From Solibacillus sp040273735 (GTDB taxonomy: Bacteria > Bacillota > Bacilli > Bacillales_A > Planococcaceae), in assembly GCF_040273735.1 (NCBI RefSeq), contig NZ_JBELZM010000018.1, positions 3,786 through 67,785 of the forward strand: a stretch of 64,000 nt of DNA. Reading direction: 5' to 3'. A program made the translations under genes and the position numbers. Under the pieces are notes generated by a model, which ran no database searches, was not told the origin of the DNA, and saw only the letters and a list, made by a program, of their open reading frames with translations. This document shows positions 34,871-43,825 of this stretch, piece after piece (position 1 is the stretch's first letter; every line of letters starts with the position of its first letter).

Positions 34871-34914
34871 AAGACCCGTCACTCTCTATTTTGAGAGTAG
34901 ACGGGTCTTTTTTT
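34871..34914. terminator. strong terminator shared by yxcD and yhgE
   Basis: AAGACCCGTC pairs with GACGGGTCTT, with an additional CTCTC/GAGAG inner stem, then TTTTTTT. It is 12 nt after yxcD and just before the yhgE stop codon on the other strand. Confidence 0.88.
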
Positions 34915-34915
34915 G

Positions 34916-37222
34916 TTATGAAGTCGGCTGCACTTCCGGTGTGTACTTCGTCGTGAGTGATTTATAGCTTACGATAAACGCAATCAGTGCCAAGACAGAA
35001 GCAACGACTAAATAAATGACAAGGGTTAAAGCATTCGATGATAATAATGAAAGATCACCTAATGATATAACCGATTTAAATCCTGAAATCGAATACGTAA
35101 ACGGTAAATATGCACTAACAGCCTGTAAATTTTCAGGAAGCATCGGGATCGGTAAATTCGAACCTGTAATCGATAATTGTGCAACAGCCAGTACAAGTGC
35201 GATAAATCGCCCAATGTTTCCGGCAACCGATACAAGGAAGAAAATAATCGACATGAATACAATGCTGACAAAAATCCCGAATAAAATAAACTGCATTACA
35301 TGATCTACTGATAGCTGCAATACGACTAATGTAAATACCGTAACCAATATTGCCTGAATTATAGCAAACAGTGCTAATTGCAGCCATTTACTCACAAACC
35401 AGCTTATTGCAGACTTTGGCAATACAGCCGGCTTTTTAAAGTCAACAAACATGGACAATACAAGCATACCTACAAATAATGCCAACGATAAAATATACGG
35501 TGCAGTTGAATCACGGTAATATTCATATGCATTGACCTTTTCCCCTGCCAATGTGACCGGAGAAGAAAACATCGCAATATTATCGTCGGTAATTCGTAAT
35601 GCCGCCACTTGCTCACGACCGCCTTCCAAACCAGTCGCCAATTCCGATGAACCTGCCTGAAGACGGTTGACCCCATCATTTAATGAAGTAACGCCTTCTG
35701 TCATCGTTTGCCAGCCAACTGCAACGGTTTCATTACCTGTGCTAATTTGTGTTAAACCGCTTTTCAGATTGGAAACACCTGTACCTAATCTGTTCCATGA
35801 GCTCGTTAGTGATGCGTTACCATTCGCAACTTGCGATGCACCACCCGCTAAAGTAGAGGCACCTGAAACGACTGCTGTCTGTCCTGCAACAAGTGCATCG
35901 ATTCCTTTTACAGCTTTCTCTTGTCCAGCTGATAACGAACCAATTCCGGAAACGATTGTTTTTTGACCGGCAATCGCATTTTCAAGACCTGTTGTCAATG
36001 CGGGCATGGATTGTGCAATCTGGTTGGCACCATTGCTTAAAGCATTGGCACTTTGAACGGCAACGGGATAAACTGCACCAAGTTCCCCCAAGCCTGCACT
36101 TAAAGCAAGTAAATTTTCACGGTATGCTTCCATACCAGGTGCTTGTGCCAAACTTTGCAGTAATTCTGCCCCTTGCGCCATTTGTTCAATATTCGCCTGT
36201 TTCGACTGCAATACGGTCGCCAGCTGGTTCAGCCCTTTTGCCAACCCCGGATTCGCCTGCGTGCCGTCTCCCACAGCAATACCAGCGTAAAGCTGGTTCG
36301 CTCCTGCAGAAAGCTGCTGCAACCCATTCAGGAGATTTTCGGAACCAGGCTGTAATTTTTGTAAGCCTGAATAGATTTCCGTTGAACCGCCTTTTAATGA
36401 ATTAAGTCCAGCTAACACTTGCTGTGATCCGCCTTTTAACTGTGTAGCACCTGATGCCACTTGACGTGATCCGGACGCTAGCTTGTTAATATCGCCCGTT
36501 CCCCCATTGATCGCAGAAAGAAGCTGGCCTGCCCCCGCATCGGCCGTTTTCGCACCGACAGCAAGCTTGTTAATATCTGCCGATTTTTCCGTCAACGATG
36601 TTAATAATGTGTTCGTCCCATTTGCCAGCAGCTCAGTACCATCCACGATTTGCTTCGAGCCATCTGCTCCGGTTGCAAATCCTGTTTCGATATCCGTAAA
36701 CCTGGAGAATACCGTTCTGGCATAAGTTGCTGTAATTTTGTCCCCTAATTGTTCGCGAAGTTTTTCAACAGCACTGTTTGTCACTTGCGCTCCCATGAAG
36801 TTTAATCCTTCATTTTGGATATAGCGCAATTCCGGCACTTGCGGATTTGCATCAAGAACGGTTGTCACCTTTTGTGAAAAGTCTTCCGGCACTTCTACCA
36901 CTAGGTAAAATTCCTGCTTATCCAACCCTTCCATCGCTTCTTCTTCCGTCACAAAATGCCAGCCTAATGAGTTACTTTCCTTTAATGTTTCCATTAAATC
37001 ATTGCCGACATTGATTGCTTGACCACCCGAAACACCGCCTGCATCCTTATTGACGAACGCAACCGGTAAGTTATCCAGATTGTCATACGGTCCCCATGTA
37101 GCTGACAGAAGAACTGCTACATAAACAATTGGAATGAGCATGACACCGATCAACGCAATGACTAAACCTTTACGATTTTTCAGTGACTGCAATTCCTTCC
37201 CAAACAACTGAAACGACCCCAT
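34916..37222 (-). CDS. yhgE: YhgE/Pip family membrane protein
   Basis: 768 residues. One membrane helix near the N-terminus (about 22-42, VIALIGVMLIPIVYVAVLLS), a large external part with dozens of short Leu-x-x-Gly / Ala-Ser-Gly heptad-like repeats (about 190-540), and five or six membrane helices at the C-terminus. This matches YhgE/Pip: Lactococcus Pip is a phage infection protein, and relatives include the type VII secretion component EsaA. The start is ATG 37222 (MGSFQLFGKE) after AAGGGGGG; an upstream ATG at 37270 lacks a site. No other type VII genes are in the window, so I do not infer secretion. Confidence 0.9.
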   Translation of the reverse strand: MGSFQLFGKELQSLKNRKGLVIALIGVMLIPIVYVAVLLSATWGPYDNLDNLPVAFVNKDAGGVSGGQAINVGNDLMETLKESNSLGWHFVTEEEAMEGLDKQEFYLVVEVPEDFSQKVTTVLDANPQVPELRYIQNEGLNFMGAQVTNSAVEKLREQLGDKITATYARTVFSRFTDIETGFATGADGSKQIVDGTELLANGTNTLLTSLTEKSADINKLAVGAKTADAGAGQLLSAINGGTGDINKLASGSRQVASGATQLKGGSQQVLAGLNSLKGGSTEIYSGLQKLQPGSENLLNGLQQLSAGANQLYAGIAVGDGTQANPGLAKGLNQLATVLQSKQANIEQMAQGAELLQSLAQAPGMEAYRENLLALSAGLGELGAVYPVAVQSANALSNGANQIAQSMPALTTGLENAIAGQKTIVSGIGSLSAGQEKAVKGIDALVAGQTAVVSGASTLAGGASQVANGNASLTSSWNRLGTGVSNLKSGLTQISTGNETVAVGWQTMTEGVTSLNDGVNRLQAGSSELATGLEGGREQVAALRITDDNIAMFSSPVTLAGEKVNAYEYYRDSTAPYILSLALFVGMLVLSMFVDFKKPAVLPKSAISWFVSKWLQLALFAIIQAILVTVFTLVVLQLSVDHVMQFILFGIFVSIVFMSIIFFLVSVAGNIGRFIALVLAVAQLSITGSNLPIPMLPENLQAVSAYLPFTYSISGFKSVISLGDLSLLSSNALTLVIYLVVASVLALIAFIVSYKSLTTKYTPEVQPTS

Positions 37223-37510
37223 AAAAACCCCCCTTTTTATAAAAGTAGTCCTATACGAATGAATAAACACTCATTACGTATAACAATAATATATTCTAAG
37301 TTTTTACATTTTTCTACTGTAAAATGTAAAAAAATTCTATTTAGTACGTGAATTTTGTTCATATTAATATCCAAATTGTAGGACAATATAATCGTTAAAT
37401 AACTTTCCATTTCAGGACTCACTTTATTAATCTGAATATTCCGAATAATATTGTTATTGATTGATAAGTTGAATGGTTTAATTTACATAATGATTTCAGA
37501 AAAAAATAAA

Positions 37511-37548
37511 TAAAAAAACCACTAAAATGGTTCCCCAAATTAGTGGTT
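37511..37548 (-). terminator. terminator of the SLH/5'-nucleotidase gene
   Basis: Perfect stem TTAGTGGTT/AACCACTAA (37517-37525 with 37540-37548), then a T-run on the minus strand. It lies 10 nt after the stop codon. Confidence 0.82.
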
Positions 37549-37558
37549 AAGCTGTTGA

Positions 37559-39712
37559 TTATTTTTCTTCTGGCGCAGCTGTATCTACAATGCGGCCTTC
37601 AGTAGTAAACTTAATTTCTTTCATTGATAGTAATTGTTCTTTTAAGTTTTCCCAATCTGATAAACCTAAGTCAGTTACACGGCCTTCTCCATATGCTTTT
37701 TCGAACGTGCTGAAGCCGTCTCCGCCTTTAGCTGTGAACGCATTTGTAGCAACTGTATAAGTTTCGTTATCCGCTACATCTACATATGCTTTTGTTGCTT
37801 CATCATAGTATTTTAATGAAACGACACGAGAACCCGCTTCTTTAGAAGAATCGTATTCTAGTTTAGCACCTGCGATATGCAGGAATCCGCCATTCTCTTC
37901 CGGAGCACTTTTCACAGAGTGTTCAAATGCCGCTTTTAATTCAGCGCCTGTAACATCCATTAATGCTAATGTATTACCAAACGGCAACACTGTAATAACT
38001 TGTCCAGTCGTAATATTGCCGGCAGGAATTGCAGCACGAATACCGCCGCCATTTTGCAATGCCATTACAACCTTTTTATCCGTATACTGTTTTGCTTTTG
38101 CAAGCATACCGTCAGTAATGATATTACCTAATACTGTTTCGCTATTTCGAACACTTACAGCACTTGTTTCTGATTTACGAGGGCTCACTAAATCTTGTGC
38201 TAAAGTAACGCCGATTTCTGCTTTAGAAACTGCATCTACTTTTTCTTTAAATGGAGCAAGCATTTTTAAACCTTCAGCGTCATCTGCAAGTTTACCGATT
38301 TCAACTAATTGACCGTCATGTTTAACGATGACACCATTTTCGTCAAATTCAACATTCACTGTACCTAGGAAACCAGCATACTCTTTCGCCTGAACGATTA
38401 ATGTTACGTCCTTTTTCTCGCCTACTGTGTTTGTATCAACTACGAATGGCTCTTTTAGCTCTGTATGTGAGTGACCGCCTACGATAATATCAATTCCAGG
38501 TACTGATTTTGCTAGAATTTGATCATTGTCATAAGCAGGATTATCGTCAAATCCGATATGTGTTAAAGCGATAATTTTATCGACACCTTTATCTTCAAAC
38601 GCTTTTACCGCTTTTTTCGCTTCGTCGATATAATTTTCAAATGCTACACTGCCTGGTGAAGCGATGTCTTCCGTTTCAGCTGTCGTTAAACCGAAGATCC
38701 CGACTTTTTCGCCGTTTACTTCTTTAATCATACCAGCATAGATTTTGCCGTTTTCAGGCTCACTAGATACTAAATCCGAGAACATACCTGTAAACAGGCT
38801 GTCTTTTGTAAAGTCAACATTCGCCGTTAAAACCGGGAATTGTGCTGCTTTAATGAATTCTGCCAATGCTTTATGTCCTTCTGGAGAAGAACCTAAGTCA
38901 AATTCATGATTTCCCAATGTAATCGCATCAAATTTCAATGCATTTAAAAACGGTAGATCTGCTTGTCCTTCAAATTCATTGAAGTATAAAGTGCCGCTGA
39001 AAACGTCACCCGCATGCAATAAAAGCGCATCCGGTGTTTTTGCACGTTGTTCATTAACCGCCGTCATTAATTTTGGAAGAGCATCAACACGTGCATGAGT
39101 GTCATTCACATGCATAATCGATAATTTATAATTATTTGTTTCTGGTTCAGGTTGTGGTGCTGGTGCAGCTGCTGCAAGCATTGTTGCCAATACGCTTGAC
39201 AGTTCGCCACGAGTAAGTTGTTTCGTAGGGTTGAATACAACTTTAGCTTCTGTTAATAACGCTGTTGCATCAATCGGATATACCGCAGATACATTCGTTA
39301 AAATTTTAGCTAATTGATTATGTGTAATTTTATCCGCTGTACGGAATGTGCCGTCTTCATAACCATTTACAAATCCAGTAGCTACTAGTGCCGCTATTTG
39401 ACTATAATACTGGTTTGACGATTTAATATCTTTGAAGTTAGGATTTTTTACATTAGTTGTATCAAGTTTAAGAGCACCCGCAATCATTTTCGCAGCTTGT
39501 CCGCGAGTAACCGTTGCATCTGGTTTAAAAGTACCATCTCCAAATCCTTTTACGATACCTGCAGATGTTAAAGCATTGATCCCTTCTGCATATGGATGGC
39601 TAACAGTTACATCCGTAAAAATTGTCTCTTCCGCCATAACACCTGTTGCTCCTACAGCAACTGCCGTAAACGCTGCTAAAGCTGTTGCCGAATACATTCT
39701 TTTTTTCTTCAT
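37559..39712 (-). CDS. SLH-anchored 5'-nucleotidase / metallophosphoesterase
   Basis: 717 residues. Signal peptide (1-27, ending VMAEE), then three SLH repeats (about 30-190; VKGFGDGTFKPDATVTRGQA is diagnostic, the third is short), a linker, a calcineurin-like phosphoesterase domain (about 198-460: HVNDTHARVD, LLHAGDVFSGT, ITLGNHEFDLG, ALTHIGFDD, IVGGHSHTEL) and a 5'-nucleotidase C-terminal domain (about 500-690: QNGGGIRAAIPAGNIT, TNAFTAKGGDGFSTF). It is displayed on the cell surface by binding secondary cell-wall polymer and should hydrolyse nucleotides. SLH anchoring points to an S-layer or SCWP-bearing wall. Ribosome binding site GGGGGG. Confidence 0.93.
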   Translation of the reverse strand: MKKKRMYSATALAAFTAVAVGATGVMAEETIFTDVTVSHPYAEGINALTSAGIVKGFGDGTFKPDATVTRGQAAKMIAGALKLDTTNVKNPNFKDIKSSNQYYSQIAALVATGFVNGYEDGTFRTADKITHNQLAKILTNVSAVYPIDATALLTEAKVVFNPTKQLTRGELSSVLATMLAAAAPAPQPEPETNNYKLSIMHVNDTHARVDALPKLMTAVNEQRAKTPDALLLHAGDVFSGTLYFNEFEGQADLPFLNALKFDAITLGNHEFDLGSSPEGHKALAEFIKAAQFPVLTANVDFTKDSLFTGMFSDLVSSEPENGKIYAGMIKEVNGEKVGIFGLTTAETEDIASPGSVAFENYIDEAKKAVKAFEDKGVDKIIALTHIGFDDNPAYDNDQILAKSVPGIDIIVGGHSHTELKEPFVVDTNTVGEKKDVTLIVQAKEYAGFLGTVNVEFDENGVIVKHDGQLVEIGKLADDAEGLKMLAPFKEKVDAVSKAEIGVTLAQDLVSPRKSETSAVSVRNSETVLGNIITDGMLAKAKQYTDKKVVMALQNGGGIRAAIPAGNITTGQVITVLPFGNTLALMDVTGAELKAAFEHSVKSAPEENGGFLHIAGAKLEYDSSKEAGSRVVSLKYYDEATKAYVDVADNETYTVATNAFTAKGGDGFSTFEKAYGEGRVTDLGLSDWENLKEQLLSMKEIKFTTEGRIVDTAAPEEK

Positions 39713-39831
39713 CCAAAAGACCCCCCAAAATTTTTAACCTACCTTTTGATAGTAACGAAATATTATAAAAATTTCTACATTTTCCGGAAAATTTTACTTA
39801 TTTTTAACAGAAAATATAATTCTTAAGACAT

Positions 39832-39869
39832 AAAAAAAGACAAAGTCAATAAAAATTGACTTTGTCTTT
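39832..39869 (-). terminator. terminator of aconitase gene
   Basis: AAAGACAAAGTCAA and TTGACTTTGTCTTT form a perfect 14-bp stem with a six-base loop, followed by a T-run on the minus strand. It lies 18 nt after the stop codon. Confidence 0.9.
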
Positions 39870-39886
39870 CATGTTATAGAATGGAA

Positions 39887-42583
39887 TTATTGTTGTGCAG
39901 CTTTAGCACGTAATACCATTTGTAGGATACCACCGTGACGGTAGTAGTCTACTTCTACTTCAGAGTCGAAACGAGCTAACGCTTTGAACTCAGTTACTTT
40001 ACCTTCTGGAGAAGTTGCAGTAACAGTTAGGATATCACGTGGTTTAACATTGTCAGTTAAGTTAACGTCGATTGTTTCGTCACCTTTTAATCCTAAAGTT
40101 TCAGCTGATTCGCCAGCCATGAATTGTAATGGTAATACGCCCATCATTACTAAGTTAGAACGGTGAATACGCTCGTAAGATTGTGCGATTACAGTTTTAA
40201 CGCCTAGTAAGAATGTACCTTTAGCAGCCCAGTCACGAGATGAACCCATACCGTAGTCGTTACCAGCTAATACTACTAAGCCAGTACCTGCTTCTTTGTA
40301 CTTCATGCAAGCATCGTAAATATACTCAACTTCGCCTGTTGGCCAGTAAGTAGTGAAACCACCTTCTGTACCTGGAGCGATTTGGTTACGGATACGGATG
40401 TTAGCGAAAGTACCGCGCATCATTACTTCGTGGTTACCACGACGAGAACCGTAAGAGTTGAAGTCACGGATTGCAACACCGTTTTCGATTAAGTACTTAC
40501 CAGCTGGTGTATCTTTACCGATTGCACCTGCAGGAGAGATGTGGTCAGTAGTGATAGAGTCACCGAACTTAGCCATTACACGCATTCCAGCTAATGTTTG
40601 GATAGCACCTGGCTCTTTAGAAAGACCAGTGAAGAATGGTGGGTTTTGGATGTAAGTTGATTTTTCGTCGAAAGTATATAAGTTTTCAGTTGAAGTTTCG
40701 ATTGCATTCCAAGCTTCGTTAGCAGTGAATACTGTTTCGTATTCTTTTTGGAATAATTCACGAGTTACAACTTTATTTAATACTTCGTTAACTTCTTCAG
40801 TTGATGGCCAGATATCAGCGAAGAATACTTCTTTACCTTCTGGAGTTACTGCGATTGCGTCTTTTTGTAGATCGATATCTACAGTACCCGCTAAAGCGTA
40901 AGCAACAACTAATGGTGGTGAAGCTAAGAAGTTAGCTTTTACTAATGGGTGTACACGACCTTCGAAGTTACGGTTACCTGATAATACAGAAGTTACGAAT
41001 AAATCGTTTGATTTGATTGCATCTTCGATTTCTGGTAATAAAGGACCAGAGTTACCGATACATGTTGTACAACCGTAACCAACTGTGTTGAAACCGATTT
41101 GGTCGAAGTAGTCTTGTAAACCTGATTCTTCTAAGTAGCCAGTTACTACTTTAGAACCTGGAGCTAATGAAGTTTTAACCCATTTAGCAGGTTTAATACC
41201 TAACTCAACAGCTTTTTTAGCAACTAAACCAGCAGCTAATAATACGTATGGGTTAGAAGTATTTGTACAAGAAGTGATTGCTGCGATTGCTACCGCACCA
41301 GCCGGAATTTCAACAGCACCGTCCGCAAAGTTAGCAGTAGATGTTTTTGAGAATTCTTCTTCTGTTAAACCGAAACCTTGTGTACCTTGAGGAGCTACTA
41401 CTGACTCACGGTAAACTTTTTTCATTTCAGTTAAAGGAATTAAATCTTGTGGACGCTTAGGACCAGAAAGGTTAGCTTCGATGTCCGCTAAGTTAATTTC
41501 TAAAACGTCAGTGTAAACAGGCTCTAATTCCGGGTTGAAGAACATGTCGTTAGCTTTTAAGTAAGCTTCAACAACAGCAATGTGCTCTTCGTCACGGCCA
41601 GTTAAGCGCATGTAGTTTAATGATTCTTCGTCAACTGCGAAGAAACCACAAGTAGCACCGTATTCTGGAGCCATGTTTGAGATTGTAGCACGGTCAGCTA
41701 GTGGTAAACCAGGTACGCCAGGTCCGAAGAACTCAACGAATTTGTTTACTACACCACGAGCACGTAATACTTGAGTTACTTTTAATGCTAAGTCAGTAGC
41801 TGTAGTACCGTTTGGTAATTCGCCTACTAATTTAACACCGATAACATCAGGAATCGGGAAGTAAGATGGTTGACCTAACATACCAGCTTCAGCTTCGATA
41901 CCACCAACACCCCAACCTAGAACACCGATACCGTTGATCATAGTTGTGTGAGAGTCAGTACCTACTACTGAGTCAGGGAATGCTACTAAACCTTCTTCTG
42001 TTTCGTTAACGTGAACGATTGGAGCTAAGTACTCTAAGTTAACTTGGTGTACGATACCAGTTGCTGGTGGTACAGCGCGGAAGTTATCATAAGCAGTTTG
42101 AGCCCATTTTAAGAAGTTATAACGTTCAGCGTTACGCTCGAACTCTAAATCCATGTTCGCTTGTAATGCTGCTGCGTTACCGTATTTGTCTACTTGTACT
42201 GAGTGGTCAATTACAAGGTCAACTGGAATTGCAGGGTTGATTTTAGCTGGGTCTCCACCCATTTCTTTCATTGCAGAACGTAATGAAGCTAAGTCAACTA
42301 CTACTGGAACACCAGTGAAGTCTTGTAATACTACACGAGAAGGTTTGAATGGTACTTCAGCATCTGCATTGTGGTTACCGAAGTTAGCTAATTCATTAAC
42401 ATGCTCGTCTTTAATTACATAGTTATCATATTGACGTAATACTGATTCTAATAATACTTTAATTGAATAAGGTAGGCGTGATACTTTTGCGATACCAGCT
42501 TCTTCAATTGCAGCTAAACGGAAATAGTTATAAGTTTTACCGTTAACTTCAAAAGTCGAACGACTGTTGTGTAAGTTTGCCAT
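39887..42583 (-). CDS. citB: aconitate hydratase AcnA (CitB)
   Basis: 898 residues of the IRP1/AcnA type. [4Fe-4S] ligands are Cys439 (TSCTNTSNP), Cys505 and Cys508 (YGCTTCIGNSGPL). Further signatures are DSVVGTDSHTTMINGIGVLGWG, the swivel-domain FNSYGSRRGNHEVMMRGTF and GNDYGMGSSRDWAAKG. It isomerises citrate to isocitrate in the TCA cycle; Bacillus homologues also bind RNA when the cluster is lost. The gene uses a restricted, highly expressed codon set (consistent GCT, ACT, GTA, TTA), different from its neighbours. Start after AGGGGGAACACAAC. The promoter with CcpC-type sites is at 42645-42711. Confidence 0.97.
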   Translation of the reverse strand: MANLHNSRSTFEVNGKTYNYFRLAAIEEAGIAKVSRLPYSIKVLLESVLRQYDNYVIKDEHVNELANFGNHNADAEVPFKPSRVVLQDFTGVPVVVDLASLRSAMKEMGGDPAKINPAIPVDLVIDHSVQVDKYGNAAALQANMDLEFERNAERYNFLKWAQTAYDNFRAVPPATGIVHQVNLEYLAPIVHVNETEEGLVAFPDSVVGTDSHTTMINGIGVLGWGVGGIEAEAGMLGQPSYFPIPDVIGVKLVGELPNGTTATDLALKVTQVLRARGVVNKFVEFFGPGVPGLPLADRATISNMAPEYGATCGFFAVDEESLNYMRLTGRDEEHIAVVEAYLKANDMFFNPELEPVYTDVLEINLADIEANLSGPKRPQDLIPLTEMKKVYRESVVAPQGTQGFGLTEEEFSKTSTANFADGAVEIPAGAVAIAAITSCTNTSNPYVLLAAGLVAKKAVELGIKPAKWVKTSLAPGSKVVTGYLEESGLQDYFDQIGFNTVGYGCTTCIGNSGPLLPEIEDAIKSNDLFVTSVLSGNRNFEGRVHPLVKANFLASPPLVVAYALAGTVDIDLQKDAIAVTPEGKEVFFADIWPSTEEVNEVLNKVVTRELFQKEYETVFTANEAWNAIETSTENLYTFDEKSTYIQNPPFFTGLSKEPGAIQTLAGMRVMAKFGDSITTDHISPAGAIGKDTPAGKYLIENGVAIRDFNSYGSRRGNHEVMMRGTFANIRIRNQIAPGTEGGFTTYWPTGEVEYIYDACMKYKEAGTGLVVLAGNDYGMGSSRDWAAKGTFLLGVKTVIAQSYERIHRSNLVMMGVLPLQFMAGESAETLGLKGDETIDVNLTDNVKPRDILTVTATSPEGKVTEFKALARFDSEVEVDYYRHGGILQMVLRAKAAQQ

Positions 42584-42637
42584 GTTGTGTTCCCCCTAGT
42601 TTTTCTTAATTGAAAAGGTTGTAATGCTCTTTTCTCC

Positions 42638-42711
42638 ACAGTCAATAATAGCGCACATTCAAACATAAGTAAATTGCATTATTATTATCTTTTGCGATAA
42701 GTTAAAATTAT
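42638..42711 (-). promoter_or_regulatory. citB promoter with CcpC-type operator
   Basis: On the minus strand -35 TTTACT (42673-42668), a 17-bp spacer and -10 TATTAT (42650-42645), giving a start near 42638. A dyad ATAA-N7-TTAT (42697-42711) is centred 66 nt upstream of that start, and a half site ATAA (42665-42668) lies near -28. This is the arrangement known for citrate-responsive CcpC at B. subtilis citB. Confidence 0.7.
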
Positions 42712-42880
42712 GACCTATCGGAAATGCCATATTCTTCTGCAATAACTTTAGAAATCCTACTTTGTCAGAAAGTTCTTCTCACACTGTACTCCCCAACAAT
42801 TTCATAATGCATTTTAAATGGCATACTTTTTTAGTACAGTTTATTAATTTGAAAGTTATTATTGTACTAAAATAAAGTTT

Positions 42881-43717
42881 TCAGTTTAATTTTAGCCAGT
42901 GCTGAATGAACGTTGATACAATACTGCGCAATTTTTCATTCCTATTGGCAAATTTCAAATAAAAGTAAAGCGTTTTTGCCAAGTTCAGCTGGTTTGTTCT
43001 CGCTTTAAACCAAAGTGCATCATAGCCGCGCTCATAGGCGACCATTTCCAGCTGGTCAAACAGCTGTTCAAACCATTCAATGAACAGTTCTTCATCGATG
43101 TTTTTGGATATCAATGCCTGAATGATATTGCAGAAACGTTCTTCTTCGTCATCGACAAATACATAGCCTTTCCAAATATTTGCCCGGATTGCCTGCAAAA
43201 TTTGGGACGTAAAGCGGATCGGATAAAGCGGATGTGCAATAATGGCGCTAATTAACTCCGTTGTATTAGTAACGCTATGTGCCCAGCCCGACTTCGTATC
43301 GACGAAGCTTCGCAAATCCTGCTCTTTCGTTAACAGTACCACCGAATTTTGTGCAAGCAGCTCCAACTGCTCACTCGTTAAAACGGCAAGCTGTCGATCA
43401 GCATTGACGATTGCCGCTAAATAAAGAGCTGCATAGGATCGCTGAAAAACAGAAGTTGTCCCCTTTTCACCGATATTATAAAGTAAACCGTCTGTTGAAG
43501 AAAGTTTGCTCACAAAATCGGTAATAACTGTCTCGCCGAATGCATTTTCCGACAACAGCAAAATGAACAGACGATAATTCAGCTGGTCACGGATTGCTGC
43601 TTCTTCATGACCAATTGTCTCCTGTAAATCATTCAGTATCGACGGGTGCTCCTGAATAGAATATTTTCGCTCTTCCGTCGTCATTTCAAAAAACTTTTCA
43701 TAATCTTCCACTAACAA
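42881..43717 (-). CDS. DUF2785 family protein
   Basis: 278-residue soluble helical protein matching DUF2785: YRLFILLLSENAFGETVITDF, then RSYAALYLAAIVNADRQ, SGWAHSVTNTTELISAIIAHP and WKGYVFVDDEEERF. The central GWAHS..E block and HEAT-like helical pattern are family features. The start is TTG 43717, placed by AGGAGG 8 nt upstream; the upstream hydrophobic stretch from ATG 43747 would otherwise be an odd N-terminus. Function unknown. It lies 108 nt after the ViaA-like gene on the same strand and may be cotranscribed. Confidence 0.78.
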   Translation of the reverse strand: MLVEDYEKFFEMTTEERKYSIQEHPSILNDLQETIGHEEAAIRDQLNYRLFILLLSENAFGETVITDFVSKLSSTDGLLYNIGEKGTTSVFQRSYAALYLAAIVNADRQLAVLTSEQLELLAQNSVVLLTKEQDLRSFVDTKSGWAHSVTNTTELISAIIAHPLYPIRFTSQILQAIRANIWKGYVFVDDEEERFCNIIQALISKNIDEELFIEWFEQLFDQLEMVAYERGYDALWFKARTNQLNLAKTLYFYLKFANRNEKLRSIVSTFIQHWLKLN

Positions 43718-43825
43718 AAAGACGCCTCCTAACCAAATGACTAACAATATTGTAAGAGACGTACGATCATTTGACTAGGTAAAAGCTCTTCTAATAGACG
43801 CACACCTTGTGAATATACCCGTTTT

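Noticed and set aside
34916..37222. Type VII secretion locus because of YhgE/EsaA similarity
   Set aside because: No EssC, WXG100 or EsaB-like genes nearby; YhgE/Pip occurs widely on its own.
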